Below, piece after piece: positions 26,167 to 35,082 of a stretch of DNA of 50,030 nucleotides. This DNA comes from Desulfovibrio sp. (GTDB lineage Bacteria > Desulfobacterota > Desulfovibrionia > Desulfovibrionales > Desulfovibrionaceae). Where the stretch lies: positions 1-50,030 of the forward strand of contig NZ_JAHZAA010000002.1 of the NCBI RefSeq assembly GCF_019424165.1, given 5' to 3'. Within the stretch, counting starts at the first letter, position 1. Each line of letters opens with the position of its first letter. Under the pieces are notes generated by a model that was not told the DNA's origin, did not search any database, and worked only from the letters and a program-made list of their open reading frames with translations. The position numbers and the translations under genes are program-made.

Positions 26167-26397
26167 ATGGATCAGCATGAACTAGAACTACTAAACAAGT
26201 ATGCGGCTACTGATCCGGAGCTGAAATCCCTTTGGGAAGATCACGTGCTCTACGAAAAGCAGGTAGAAAAGCTTGAAGGCAAGGCCTTCCGCACCCCTAC
26301 CGAAGAACAAACCTTGAAGCAATTGAAAAAACAGAAGCTTGAAGGCAAAACCCAGCTCATGGCAATCCTCGACAGGATAAAAAAACAGGATTGCTAG
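26167..26397 (+). CDS. DUF465/YdcH-like small protein
   Basis: A 76-residue, highly charged, helical protein. The pattern LLNKYAATDPELKSLWEDH then KQVEKLEGKAFRTPTEEQ, LKQLKKQKLEGK is that of the DUF465 (YdcH) family, whose members form short helical hairpins of unknown function. TGGAG precedes the ATG. It lies 21 bases before ilvB and is probably in the same transcript. Confidence 0.83.
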   Translation: MDQHELELLNKYAATDPELKSLWEDHVLYEKQVEKLEGKAFRTPTEEQTLKQLKKQKLEGKTQLMAILDRIKKQDC

Positions 26398-26418
26398 CAG
26401 GCTGTTAAGGAGCCGGCT

Positions 26419-28110
26419 ATGGAATGTACAGGTGCGCAGATTCTCCTTGAGTCCCTGAAGAGAGAAGGCGTTGACGTGCTGTTCGGGTATCCCGGCGGCG
26501 CTGTGATTGACATCTATGACGAACTGCCGCGACATCAAGAAATACGTCACGTGCTGGTACGACACGAACAAGGGGCTGTGCACGCGGCTGACGGCTATGC
26601 CCGCGCCTCCGGCAAGGTAGGCGCCTGCCTGGTAACCTCCGGTCCCGGAGCCACCAATACGGTGACGGGCATAGCCACAGCCTATTCCGATTCCATTCCT
26701 CTGGTAGTGATTACGGGGCAGGTTCCCACACAACTGATCGGCAATGACGCCTTTCAGGAAGTAGACATCGTGGGCATCACCCGGCCCTGCACCAAACACA
26801 ATTTTCTGGTAAAGGACATCAGCAAGCTGGCCCTTACCATCCGTCAGGCTTTTTATCTGGCGCGCACAGGCCGCCCCGGCCCCGTACTCATTGACCTGCC
26901 CAAAGACGTCATGCAGGGCAAAGCCGAGTTCGTGTGGCCCGAAGAAGTCTACATGCGCAGCTATAACCCCACCTACAAGCCCAACCTCAATCAGTTGCGG
27001 CGCTCGGTAGAAGAGCTGGCCCGTGCGGAACGCCCTGTCATTCTGGCCGGGGGCGGGGTTATCATGTCCAATGCGGCCGAGGCCCTCACGAGCCTTGCGC
27101 GCAAGCTGCAAATTCCTGTCACCTGTTCACTCATGGGCCTTGGGGCCTTTCCCGCCACCGACCCGCTGTGGCTCGGCATGGTCGGCATGCACGGAACCTA
27201 TGCCGCCAACCTGGCCATCAACAACGCCGATGTGCTGGTATGCGTGGGCGCGCGCTTTGATGACCGCGTCACCGGAAGGCTGGCGGGCTTCGCGCCCAAG
27301 GCGCGCATTGTGCATATTGATATCGACCCCACATCCATACGCAAGAATGTGGAAGTGCACGTTCCTGTGGTGGGCGACTGCCGCCTGGCGCTTGAAGGCA
27401 TGGGCGAAATCTGCAACGCCAAGCTTGAAGGCAAAGACTGGAGCAGCGAACACGCCGCATGGCTTGAGGCCGTGGGCGAATGGAAGAAAAGCAAACCCCT
27501 CTGCTACCAGAAAAACCACAATATCAAGCCGCAGGAAGTCATCCAGACCCTGTACGAGCTTTCCAACGATGACGCCATCATCGCCACCGAGGTGGGCCAG
27601 CACCAGATGTGGGTAGCCCAGTTCTATACATTCACCAGGCCACGCACCCTGCTCACCAGCGGGGGCCTCGGCACCATGGGGTACGGTTTTCCCGCGTCCA
27701 TAGGCGCGCAGTTTGCCTTTCCCCACAAAAAAGTCATCACCGTCGCGGGCGACGCCTCATTGCAGATGAACATCCAGGAACTGGCTACCGTGGTTGCCAA
27801 CAGGCTGCCCATCAAGGTGGTCATCCTGAACAACCGCCACCTCGGCATGGTGCGCCAGTGGCAGGAACTCTTTTACAACCAGAACTACAGCTCCACCAAC
27901 ATGGAGGCCCAGCCGGACTTTGTGAAGCTGGCCGAAGCCTACGGGGCCGAAGGCTACCGCATTGAAAAGCCCGAAGACCTGCGCGCCACGCTTGAAAAGG
28001 CCCTTGCCACACCAAACCCGGCCTTTATCGACGTAGTGGTTGAGCGCGAGGAAAATGTGTACCCCATCGTGCCCGCCGGCGCGGCGCTTGATGAAATGTT
28101 GCTGGTGTAA
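26419..28110 (+). CDS. ilvB: Acetolactate synthase large subunit
   Basis: A 563-residue thiamine diphosphate enzyme catalysing the first common step of valine, leucine and isoleucine synthesis. The N-terminal motif FGYPGGAVIDIYDEL, the catalytic glutamate in VRHEQGAVHAADGYA (about residue 50), and the ThDP/Mg motif GDASLQMN...NN near residues 445-475 are present. AAGGAG precedes the ATG. The ilvN start is ten bases after its stop. Confidence 0.97.
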   Translation: MECTGAQILLESLKREGVDVLFGYPGGAVIDIYDELPRHQEIRHVLVRHEQGAVHAADGYARASGKVGACLVTSGPGATNTVTGIATAYSDSIPLVVITGQVPTQLIGNDAFQEVDIVGITRPCTKHNFLVKDISKLALTIRQAFYLARTGRPGPVLIDLPKDVMQGKAEFVWPEEVYMRSYNPTYKPNLNQLRRSVEELARAERPVILAGGGVIMSNAAEALTSLARKLQIPVTCSLMGLGAFPATDPLWLGMVGMHGTYAANLAINNADVLVCVGARFDDRVTGRLAGFAPKARIVHIDIDPTSIRKNVEVHVPVVGDCRLALEGMGEICNAKLEGKDWSSEHAAWLEAVGEWKKSKPLCYQKNHNIKPQEVIQTLYELSNDDAIIATEVGQHQMWVAQFYTFTRPRTLLTSGGLGTMGYGFPASIGAQFAFPHKKVITVAGDASLQMNIQELATVVANRLPIKVVILNNRHLGMVRQWQELFYNQNYSSTNMEAQPDFVKLAEAYGAEGYRIEKPEDLRATLEKALATPNPAFIDVVVEREENVYPIVPAGAALDEMLLV

Positions 28111-28120
28111 AGGAGGGGCT

Positions 28121-28612
28121 ATGACCAAGACACATGTGCTTTCCGTGCTGGTGGAAAACGAACCCGGCGTACTTTCCCGCGTGGCGGGGCTGTTCAGCGG
28201 GCGCGGCTTCAACATCCATTCGCTCAATGTGGCCCCGGCCCTGGAAGAGGGCGTTTCGCACATGACCATCACAACTGAAGGCGACAGCCTGATTTTAGAG
28301 CAGATAATGAAACAGCTGCACAAAATCGTGTCTGTCATCAAGGTGGTGGACTTTGCAGACATTGCCGCTGTCGAGCGCGAAATGATGCTTGTCAAGGTGC
28401 AGGCTGACGGCCCCATGCGGGGTGAGATTCTGCGCACCGTTGAGATATTCCGCTGCAAGGTGGTGGATGTAAGCCCCAATGAAATGACCATTGAGGCTAC
28501 AGGCAATCAGGACAAGCTGGATGCCATCATCAATCTTTTACAGCGCTTCGGCATCAAGGAACTGGCACGCACAGGCTCTGTAGCCATGCGTCGTTCCAAA
28601 AAGGCGGATTAG
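28121..28612 (+). CDS. ilvN: Acetolactate synthase regulatory subunit
   Basis: A 163-residue small subunit. The N-terminal ACT domain (LSVLVENEPGVLSRVAGLFS, residues 6-25) binds valine for feedback inhibition, and the C-terminal half activates the large subunit. The start at 28121 has AAGGAGG just upstream; the frame is open earlier but inside ilvB. Length is typical. Confidence 0.97.
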   Translation: MTKTHVLSVLVENEPGVLSRVAGLFSGRGFNIHSLNVAPALEEGVSHMTITTEGDSLILEQIMKQLHKIVSVIKVVDFADIAAVEREMMLVKVQADGPMRGEILRTVEIFRCKVVDVSPNEMTIEATGNQDKLDAIINLLQRFGIKELARTGSVAMRRSKKAD

Positions 28613-29008
28613 GGCTTTTTGCCCATGAGCGGATTTTCATTAACATATTTATCCGCTCTGCCGCCGCACACGGTGCGATACGCCGCAACGCGGCGTGAGT
28701 GCAGGAAACACGCGTTCCACTGCACATGCCTTTGAGCCTTCACGGCGTTTCAAAGGCACTCTGGTTCAGGACTGCCCGTTCCCGCGCCTGACGGCCCACA
28801 AGGCCCTCTCCGGCATGGGGCGGCGCAGGCGGCCTGTGCCCCTTATCCCCAGGGGCCGCCCCTGCGCGCAGGCAGTTCCGCGCCCGCACCTACCGCCGCC
28901 TGAGGGCGCAACAGCGCCCGGCGCTTCTGTCCAGGCCCCACGTTCTTTCCCAACGGTGGAAAGAAATACAATTTTGTTTAACCGTGAGTGATCTCAGAGG
29001 AATTTCAG
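28613..29008. other. 396-base gap between ilvN and ilvC
   Basis: No gene seen. It holds GGGCTTTTTGCCC directly after the ilvN stop, AGCGGAT/ATCCGCT inverse repeats (28628-28657), a tight GC hairpin (28680-28696) and, near its end, an eight-base inverse repeat with a -10-like TACAAT (28967). I found no leader peptide or T-box features, though a weaker riboswitch could be missed by eye. Confidence 0.45.
28943..28965 (+). promoter_or_regulatory. Inverse repeat in the probable ilvC promoter
   Basis: TTCTTTCC (28943-28950) and GGAAAGAA (28958-28965) are perfect inverse repeats around CAACGGT. They end one base before a -10-like TACAAT (28967-28972), so a bound protein would overlap the promoter. 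This points to its own control for ilvC; the regulator is unknown. Confidence 0.4.
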
Positions 29009-30010
29009 ATGAAAGTGTATTACGATCAGGATGCCGACCTTAATCTCCTGAAGGATAAAACCGTCGCCATCATCGGCTACGGCAGCCAGGGCCACGCCCA
29101 CGCCCAGAACCTCCGCGATTCCGGCGTCAAGGTTGTGGTGGGTCAGCGCCCCGGCGGCGCCAACTACGACCTGGCCAAGGAACACGGCTTCAATCCGGTT
29201 TCCGCCGCTGAAGCCGCCGCCCAGGCCGACCTGATTATGCTTCTGCTGCCCGACGAAGTGCAGGCCGCCGTTTACGAAAACGACATCAAGCCCAACCTTT
29301 CCAAAGGCAAGGCCCTGCTGTTCGCCCACGGTTTCAACATCCACTTCGGTCAGATCCAGCCGCCCAAGGATGTGGACGTCTTCCTCATCGCGCCCAAGGG
29401 TCCCGGCCATCTGGTGCGCCGCACCTACACCGAGGGCGGCGGCGTACCCTGCCTCGTGGCTATTGAGCAGGACGCCACCGGAAAAGCCCTTCAGATGGCT
29501 CTGGCGTACGCCAAGGGTGTTGGCGGCGCACGCTCCGGCGTGATTGAAACCACCTTCCGTGAAGAGACCGAAACCGACCTCTTCGGTGAACAGGCCGTGC
29601 TGTGCGGCGGTATTTCCGCCCTGATCAAGGCCGGCTTTGAAACTCTGGTAGAAGCCGGTTACCAGCCCGAAATGGCCTATTTTGAGTGCCTGCACGAAAT
29701 GAAGCTCATTGTGGACCTCATGTACGAAGGCGGCCTTTCGCGCATGCGCTACTCCATCAGCAATACCGCTGAGTACGGCGACTATGTCACCGGCTCCCGC
29801 CTTGTCACCGATGAGGTGAAAAAAGAAATGAAGGCCGTGCTCAAGGACATCCAGAGCGGCGTATTCGCGCGCAACTTCATCCTTGAAGCCCGCGCCAAGT
29901 ACCCCATGTTCCTTACCACCCGCCGCAACGAATCTGAACACCAGATCGAAAAGGTGGGCAAAGAGCTGCGCAGCATGATGCCCTGGCTCAAGAAAGACAA
30001 AAAAGACTAA
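29009..30010 (+). CDS. ilvC: Ketol-acid reductoisomerase (class I)
   Basis: A 333-residue enzyme of branched-chain amino acid synthesis that rearranges and reduces acetolactate with NADPH. The Rossmann motif GYGSQGHAHAQNLRDSG, the magnesium-binding DLFGEQAVLCGG and the second-shell ECLHEMKLIVDLMYEGG are clear, and the single C-terminal knotted domain makes it class I. CAGAGGAA precedes the ATG. It is separated from ilvBN by about 400 bases, so it may have its own promoter. Confidence 0.98.
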   Translation: MKVYYDQDADLNLLKDKTVAIIGYGSQGHAHAQNLRDSGVKVVVGQRPGGANYDLAKEHGFNPVSAAEAAAQADLIMLLLPDEVQAAVYENDIKPNLSKGKALLFAHGFNIHFGQIQPPKDVDVFLIAPKGPGHLVRRTYTEGGGVPCLVAIEQDATGKALQMALAYAKGVGGARSGVIETTFREETETDLFGEQAVLCGGISALIKAGFETLVEAGYQPEMAYFECLHEMKLIVDLMYEGGLSRMRYSISNTAEYGDYVTGSRLVTDEVKKEMKAVLKDIQSGVFARNFILEARAKYPMFLTTRRNESEHQIEKVGKELRSMMPWLKKDKKD

Positions 30011-30057
30011 TGTCTGCCCAGGTGTGCGCCTTCACGCGCACCACCAGCAAATACAAT

Positions 30058-30087
30058 CGGCCGCCCCTCCGGGCGGCCGGTTCTTTT
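30058..30087 (+). terminator. Terminator of ilvC
   Basis: CGGCCGCCC (30058-30066) and GGGCGGCCG (30071-30079) around CTCC, followed by GTTCTTTT. Confidence 0.88.
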
Positions 30088-30437
30088 GTACCCACCCTGC
30101 CGTAAAATATCGCTACGGGATGGTTGCAAACCCTTTCACTCGCAAGGCTGCCCGCCGTTGCGCGCACAGGGCCTCGCAAACACAACGCATCGTGCAAAAG
30201 AACAGATATCCTGCCATGCCGCTTCGCGGCAGGTTGCCCAGCTTCCCGCGGCCGGCAATGTCGCCATGTCCCAACGCGGCGTGTTTGCGTCTTTTCTCAT
30301 AACCTGATACGAAAAACCGTGGCTTTGCACGTGTTTCGCTCCGGCGGCACGACCAGCGGCCACCATACCGCATACAGGCGACAAATCCCGCCCTTCCGGC
30401 CCCGAAGCCGATTGTTCCTAACCCCATGAGGTCGCGC
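30088..30437. other. Gap before the LLA-motif protein gene
   Basis: About 350 bases without a convincing gene. It holds a short hairpin, CCTGCC/GGCAGG (30210-30233), and otherwise nothing I can name. It presumably contains the promoter of the next gene. Confidence 0.4.
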
Positions 30438-32789
30438 ATGGCTGCCCAAAACGCCCATGAAAATACTGAAGAAATCATCGACCTGACAGAACTTATCGAA
30501 AAAGGCGAGGTTCCGGCAACTGACGAGGCCGCTCCCGCTTCCAACGATGACGATCAGAGCGGTCTGCATTCGCACATGCGCAGCCTGAATGAAGAAGGCC
30601 GCCAGGCCGATGCGGAAATTGACGATCTGCTGGCGCAGATGGAAGCCAGGGACGACGACGAAGATATCCCCGCCGAAGGCGAGGTGCCGCCCGCAGGCGC
30701 AGGCAATGCTGCATTCCCGCAAGCCGACGAGCCTGCTTTTTCAGGCACTGCCTTTGCGCCTGATGGACATATTGTGGACCCCAACGAAAAACTGCATATG
30801 CCCGGCATGGGAGAGGTCGACAATCTTTTGAATTCTCTTGATATTCCACCACAGCCGCCGCAGCGTTCCCCGGCGGCTCCGTCGCCCCGCAACACGGATG
30901 CAGCCGTGGACCAGATGCTGGCCGGTCTGGCAGGGGGCGCATGCCCCACCTCTGCCCGGCCTGTGGCTGCTGCCGACGGCGCCCCCGCCGACACGCCGGA
31001 CGTGGATGAATTGCTGGCCGCCGGGATCGTGCCGGAGCCTGTTATTTCTGACGAACTGGAAGCCCTGCTCGGCTCAAGCGATCCCGCAGCGTGGCGCGCC
31101 GCTCCCGCTCATGCGGACAAGGCTGCTGCCGCGCCAAGTGCCGCAACCGAAGAGCGTTCGACGGCACAGCCCGTGCAGGAATCCTCCGAACCTCCGGCCG
31201 CCGCCCCGCAGGCCGCTACCCCACAAGAAAACGCCGCCTCCGGCAATGGCGCTGCGCCCCTGCCTGAATCCAGCCCGGCAACAGGTGCGTCCTTCAACCC
31301 CGAAGCCCTTGCGGCAGACCTTGACATACTGCTGGCCGCCGTCAATCCCGCCGCGAGCACTCCGGATGCGGGCCAGCCCGCTGCGGCGAAGACCGGTACC
31401 GATGAACTGGACTTTGACCTGGATGCCCTGCTGGCCGCTGCGGATGCCGAAGAGCGCGAAAGCGCGCACACCGTAGCAGAAAAGACGGACAGCCCCGCAG
31501 ACAACACCGCGCAAACCGCGGAGCAACCCGCAACACAGCCGAAACAGGCGGCCCCGGCCACCCCTGCGGCTACGGAAGACGCTGCGCCGCAAACAGCAGA
31601 ACAGCCTGTTGCAGAAAGCCCCGCACAGCCGGAACCCGAAGTCCCAGCCCAGCCTGTGCCGAAGAGCGCGGCCCCGGGGGCGACCCAGGACCCGCTTTCA
31701 GATCTGGATATTGACGCCCTTCTGGCCGAAGTCACCGGAGGCGCAACAGCCGCGGCTGATCCGCTCCCGGACGTGACGGACGTAACGGACGTAATGGGCG
31801 TGACGAATACACCGGACGCGGCGGGCGCCGAAGCCCTGCCCGTCCAGCAGGCGGAAAAAGCGCCTGCCGCTGAGCAGCCCCGCATGGATCCGGACGGAGA
31901 AGCCGCTGACTCTTCTGACATGGCTGACAGTGCCAGCCATACAGACATTGCAGACGCCGTGGACACAGTGCCTGCCGCAGCCACTGCAAATGCCGCAGAG
32001 GCCCCGGCCGACATGGTCGACACGGCCGACACGGAACATACTGAAAAACCGGAAAAAACGGGAATCTCTCCCATTGCCGATGTTGCGGCCACGGCGAGTT
32101 CCGCCGTTGTTCCTTCCCCTGCCCCGGCTTCCGGCGCGCTTGCCGAACGCCTGGACCAGTGCGCGGAGCTGCTGCGTCAGGCCGAAGAGCGCGTAAGCGC
32201 TCTGGAGTCAGCCGTGGCTGAAGCCCGTGAAGCGGCAGAACAGGCCCGCGCCCTTGCGGATGAAGCGCGTGAGGCAGCCGGCCTGGCCCAGGCAAGCGCC
32301 GAAGAAGCGCAAAATACGGCCCGCGCTGTCGGCAGGGATTCTGCTCACGCTGTGGACGAGGTCCTGCAAGTGGCCCGCAATGCCGAAGAAGCCGCCGGAG
32401 CCGCCATGCAGCAAAGCAACGCGGCCCCGGATACTGCCGATGCACTGGCCGAGGCCCTTTTTGAGCCGGGGCATCCCCTGCACCAGCGCCTGATGGACGC
32501 CATACAGGCTGCCGCCGCAGAAGCCGCACAACAGGCCGCACAAGCGGCGCTTCAGGAGACAGCCGGCCAGGCTCCTGGTTCCGCTCCCAGCGACGGTCCA
32601 GCCGTGGCAGAGCGTCTGGACAATACCGATCTGATGCTGCGCGGCACTTCAGCCCGTCTGGACTCCATAGAAGAGCGGCTGGACGGTCTTGAACCACGCT
32701 TCAACGAGCAGGTGGAAAAGTCCGCGGCAGCCGCAGCAGCCCGTATACTGCGCGAAGAGATCGCCCGTCTGCTGGAAAGCGAAGCATAG
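30438..32789 (+). CDS. Large acidic Ala/Pro-rich protein with repeated LLA motif
   Basis: A 783-residue protein that I do not recognise. It has no signal peptide or membrane segment and is dominated by Ala, Pro, Glu and Asp. Through the first 430 residues a short motif, acidic-hydrophobic-acidic-x-Leu-Leu-Ala, recurs about eight times: EIDDLLAQ (~60), EVDNLLNS (~126), AVDQMLAG (~156), DVDELLAA (~188), ELEALLGS (~207), DLDILLAA (~294), DLDALLAA (~328) and DIDALLAE (~425). A nine-base tandem repeat encodes DVTDVTDVMGVT at 31770-31805. Residues about 555-650 are an Ala/Glu coiled coil, and a second coiled coil (ERLDNTD to the end) closes the protein. The start at 30438 has AGG upstream. Confidence 0.75.
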   Translation: MAAQNAHENTEEIIDLTELIEKGEVPATDEAAPASNDDDQSGLHSHMRSLNEEGRQADAEIDDLLAQMEARDDDEDIPAEGEVPPAGAGNAAFPQADEPAFSGTAFAPDGHIVDPNEKLHMPGMGEVDNLLNSLDIPPQPPQRSPAAPSPRNTDAAVDQMLAGLAGGACPTSARPVAAADGAPADTPDVDELLAAGIVPEPVISDELEALLGSSDPAAWRAAPAHADKAAAAPSAATEERSTAQPVQESSEPPAAAPQAATPQENAASGNGAAPLPESSPATGASFNPEALAADLDILLAAVNPAASTPDAGQPAAAKTGTDELDFDLDALLAAADAEERESAHTVAEKTDSPADNTAQTAEQPATQPKQAAPATPAATEDAAPQTAEQPVAESPAQPEPEVPAQPVPKSAAPGATQDPLSDLDIDALLAEVTGGATAAADPLPDVTDVTDVMGVTNTPDAAGAEALPVQQAEKAPAAEQPRMDPDGEAADSSDMADSASHTDIADAVDTVPAAATANAAEAPADMVDTADTEHTEKPEKTGISPIADVAATASSAVVPSPAPASGALAERLDQCAELLRQAEERVSALESAVAEAREAAEQARALADEAREAAGLAQASAEEAQNTARAVGRDSAHAVDEVLQVARNAEEAAGAAMQQSNAAPDTADALAEALFEPGHPLHQRLMDAIQAAAAEAAQQAAQAALQETAGQAPGSAPSDGPAVAERLDNTDLMLRGTSARLDSIEERLDGLEPRFNEQVEKSAAAAAARILREEIARLLESEA

Positions 32790-33576
32790 CAAAGGGGCTG
32801 CGCTCGGGCAAAAGAGCGGACAGGCATTGACAATGGCAATCTGCCCTGCGCAATTTTTTGCAAAAGCCCGTGCCGAAAAACACGCCCGGCTTGCCGGACA
32901 CTTCCCCTGGCTGCACAGCGGTCTGAGGAAGCAGGCCGCAAAGCCATGCGCGCAAGGCGAATGCGCCTCAACGGTTACAGCGAAGAACATTACAGGCAAA
33001 AGCAGCAGGGCCGCCTCACCCCGTTACCCCGGCGCTTCAACGTGCCACGGCGGTACGTGCGGCTGTGTCGCGGAAATGTTTTTTGGCCCTGTGCGGAAAT
33101 ACAAACGCGGTCGGCCCCTATTGGCAAACCATGCCGTCCTGGCGGTGTCAGGCTTGCCAAGCAGAGGCGGAACGCATATGCTCTTGCGCGATTTCTCCTG
33201 CATGGGACAGTGCCCCGCCAAGTTCGCCGCATGCGGTTTTGCTCAAGACCAAAACCTGGCGGGGCGGCGCATTTTCAACGGTCATATTGGCCGTATTGAC
33301 CGTAACGAGGCGTGGCCCAGGCCATGCGACAGGCACAGTCATACGGGTGCTTGCCCACGGGCAACGCCATGCAGCAAGCCGGGAGCATGCCCGGCGCGTA
33401 TATAAAAAAGGGGGCGGGGGCTTTCGTTTCCGTTCTTTTTCCCGTCCAGGCAATGCCCGCTGTGGGTCATGGCCATTCCCCAAAGGGCGGGTTTTGTTTT
33501 CCGGCCGCGCGGCCGGAGGCGCAGGCCCCGCAACCGCGCAACCTGCCGGACGGCAGTAACGAGGCACGAGGACCGT
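32790..33576. other. 787-base gene-poor, hairpin-rich stretch
   Basis: I see no convincing gene. A plus frame to 33405 is open but its product is rich in scattered Cys, Pro, Arg and His and does not look like a real protein. Structure is more striking: CCCCGCCA/TGGCGGGG (33213-33220 with 33257-33264) encloses GGTTTTG/CAAAACC (33235-33256), and further on are TTGCCC/GGGCAA (33351-33364) and GCCGGG/CCCGGC (33378-33395) followed by TATATAAAAAA. It could hold a small RNA, a decayed gene, or just the promoter of the next operon. Confidence 0.45.
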
Positions 33577-33747
33577 ATGGATAAAGATCGCAAAGAAGCC
33601 CTGCAGGTGGCCAAGGAACTGACCGCCAAGTTTATTGAAACACGCACGGTTTCGCCCGGCAATTTTGCGGAGGTTTTTCCCTCTGTCTACCGGGTGGTCT
33701 GCACGGCCATCGGTGTTGACGCGGATCAGGACAACAAGGGTAAATAA
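33577..33747 (+). CDS. Small protein of unknown function upstream of menG
   Basis: A 56-residue, charged protein beginning MDKDRKEALQVAKELTAKFI, with an amphipathic N-terminal helix and a short hydrophobic second part (SVYRVVCTAIG). I do not know its family. CACGAGGA precedes the ATG, and its stop is immediately followed by the GTG start of menG, which supports it being real and translationally coupled. Confidence 0.7.
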   Translation: MDKDRKEALQVAKELTAKFIETRTVSPGNFAEVFPSVYRVVCTAIGVDADQDNKGK

Positions 33748-34503
33748 GTGGACTCTTCTCGGCTTTCCGGGCAGCAGGACAGGGCCTCGGCCCCGGCTCC
33801 CGCGCCTTCACATGATGCTGCCGTGGCCGGCATGTTCGGCCGCATTGTACGCTTTTATGATCTGCTCAACCGTGTTCTCAGCCTGGGGCTTGACCAGCAC
33901 TGGCGCAAGGTGCTGGCGCGCAACGTGCGGCTGGGCGAAGGCGGCGTGGTGCTCGACCTGGCCGCCGGAACCCTGGACGTGTCACTGGCTATCCGCCGCC
34001 AGTACCCCACGGCCCTTGTACCCGCGCTGGACTTCTGCCCTCCCATGCTGGTGCAGGGCAGCCGCAAGCTCAAGGGCGACAATGCCCGGCGCATCCTGCC
34101 CGTGGCTGCCGACGCCAAGCGCCTGCCCCTGCCCGATGCTTCGGTAGACTGCCTGACCATCGCTTTCGGCATACGCAACATCATCCCGCGTGAAACGGCC
34201 TTTGCCGAAATGCTGCGTGTGCTGCGCCCCGGTGGCCGGGCTTGTATTCTGGAATTCGGCTCGGGCCGCGAGCGCATCTGGGGCGGCCTGTACAATGTGT
34301 ACCTGAACCACCTGCTGCCCCGCGTGGGCCGTATGTTTTCCAAAGATCCCGCAGCCTATGCCTATCTGGCGGACACTATCCGCGTGTTTCCCTCAGCCGT
34401 TGAGCTGGAAAAAGAAATGCGCAAGGCCGGATTCCGCAGGGCGTGGTATCAGAAGCTCACGTCAGGCATTGTCTGCCTGCATGTGGGTGAAAAGGCCCGC
34501 TAG
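33748..34503 (+). CDS. menG: Demethylmenaquinone methyltransferase (MenG/UbiE)
   Basis: A 251-residue SAM-dependent methyltransferase for the last step of menaquinone synthesis. The SAM motif is VLDLAAGTLDVS near residues 69-80, FGIRNI follows at about 150, and the UbiE/Coq5 end FPSAVELEKEMRKAGF is present. The start is GTG, directly after the stop of the 56-residue protein. As mqnB and a polyprenyl synthase lie just downstream, a menaquinone role is preferred over ubiquinone, which sulfate reducers do not make. Confidence 0.93.
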   Translation: MDSSRLSGQQDRASAPAPAPSHDAAVAGMFGRIVRFYDLLNRVLSLGLDQHWRKVLARNVRLGEGGVVLDLAAGTLDVSLAIRRQYPTALVPALDFCPPMLVQGSRKLKGDNARRILPVAADAKRLPLPDASVDCLTIAFGIRNIIPRETAFAEMLRVLRPGGRACILEFGSGRERIWGGLYNVYLNHLLPRVGRMFSKDPAAYAYLADTIRVFPSAVELEKEMRKAGFRRAWYQKLTSGIVCLHVGEKAR

Positions 34504-34837
34504 GCATCCGGCACAGACGATCCCGAACGGTGGCGGCCGCCTGAACCGGTAAAAAGCGCACATGGCTTCCATGCGGCGGCAAGCCATTACCGTGCCACGT
34601 GCGCGGCTGGCGCAACCTTTGATCATGCACGTGATCACAGGGGCAGAAAGGGCAAAAAATGTTCAGGCCACTGCCGTTTTGCAAAGCCGCACAGCAGTAC
34701 CGCCTTCTGTATGGCACGGCAGGCGGCAACGCTTGCGCAGCGCTGCCCGGCAGCCACAGGAGCACGACAGCTTTGGGAATAGCTTCTCAAAGTTTTGAAG
34801 GCGCTCACTACGGCGCAGAACCGCGCAAGTAGACGGC
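34504..34837. other. Gap between convergent menG and DUF2065 genes
   Basis: No gene seen. TGATCA occurs twice, six bases apart (34620-34637). Short plus frames here read as non-protein-like. No clear terminator with a T-tract was found. Confidence 0.4.
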
Positions 34838-35035
34838 CTAGCGTGAAGCCAGCCAGACGACCAGCAGCCCCAGGGCCAGGGCCGTCAGCCCGACCACACG
34901 CAAGCGGCTTTCGGGCAAGGGAAGAATGCTCAGCAAGGCCCGGCGCATGCCGCCGGGAAAAAGCGTCCAGCACAGTCCCTCAAGCACGATGGCAAGGCCC
35001 AGGGCGCGGAAAAAAAGTTCGATATCAAAGTCCAT
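34838..35035 (-). CDS. DUF2065-family small membrane protein
   Basis: A 65-residue protein with two hydrophobic segments separated by a short loop: an N-terminal one, then FPGGMRRALLSILPLPESRLRVVG, then a C-terminal one ending in VVWLASR. This is the layout of DUF2065 (YjeT) proteins, usually 60-65 residues and of unknown function. In other bacteria they lie near hflC and purA. It is on the minus strand, divergent from the nucleotide-sugar dehydrogenase gene 47 bases away. Confidence 0.8.
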   Translation of the reverse strand: MDFDIELFFRALGLAIVLEGLCWTLFPGGMRRALLSILPLPESRLRVVGLTALALGLLVVWLASR

Positions 35036-35082
35036 GCTTTTCTTGGTGACGAAAAAAGCCTGTTTTGTAAAGGAATGAAATT

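Noticed and set aside
28695..28991. 98-codon plus frame between ilvN and ilvC
   Set aside because: Composition is Pro/Arg-rich and erratic, no ribosome site; looks like noncoding GC-rich DNA.
32689..33405. 238-codon plus frame after the LLA-motif gene
   Set aside because: It starts inside that gene in another frame and has scattered Cys, His and Arg without any motif.
34620..34637. Paired TGATCA sites as an operator
   Set aside because: Each is a simple six-base palindrome, the joint dyad is poor, and no promoter is nearby.
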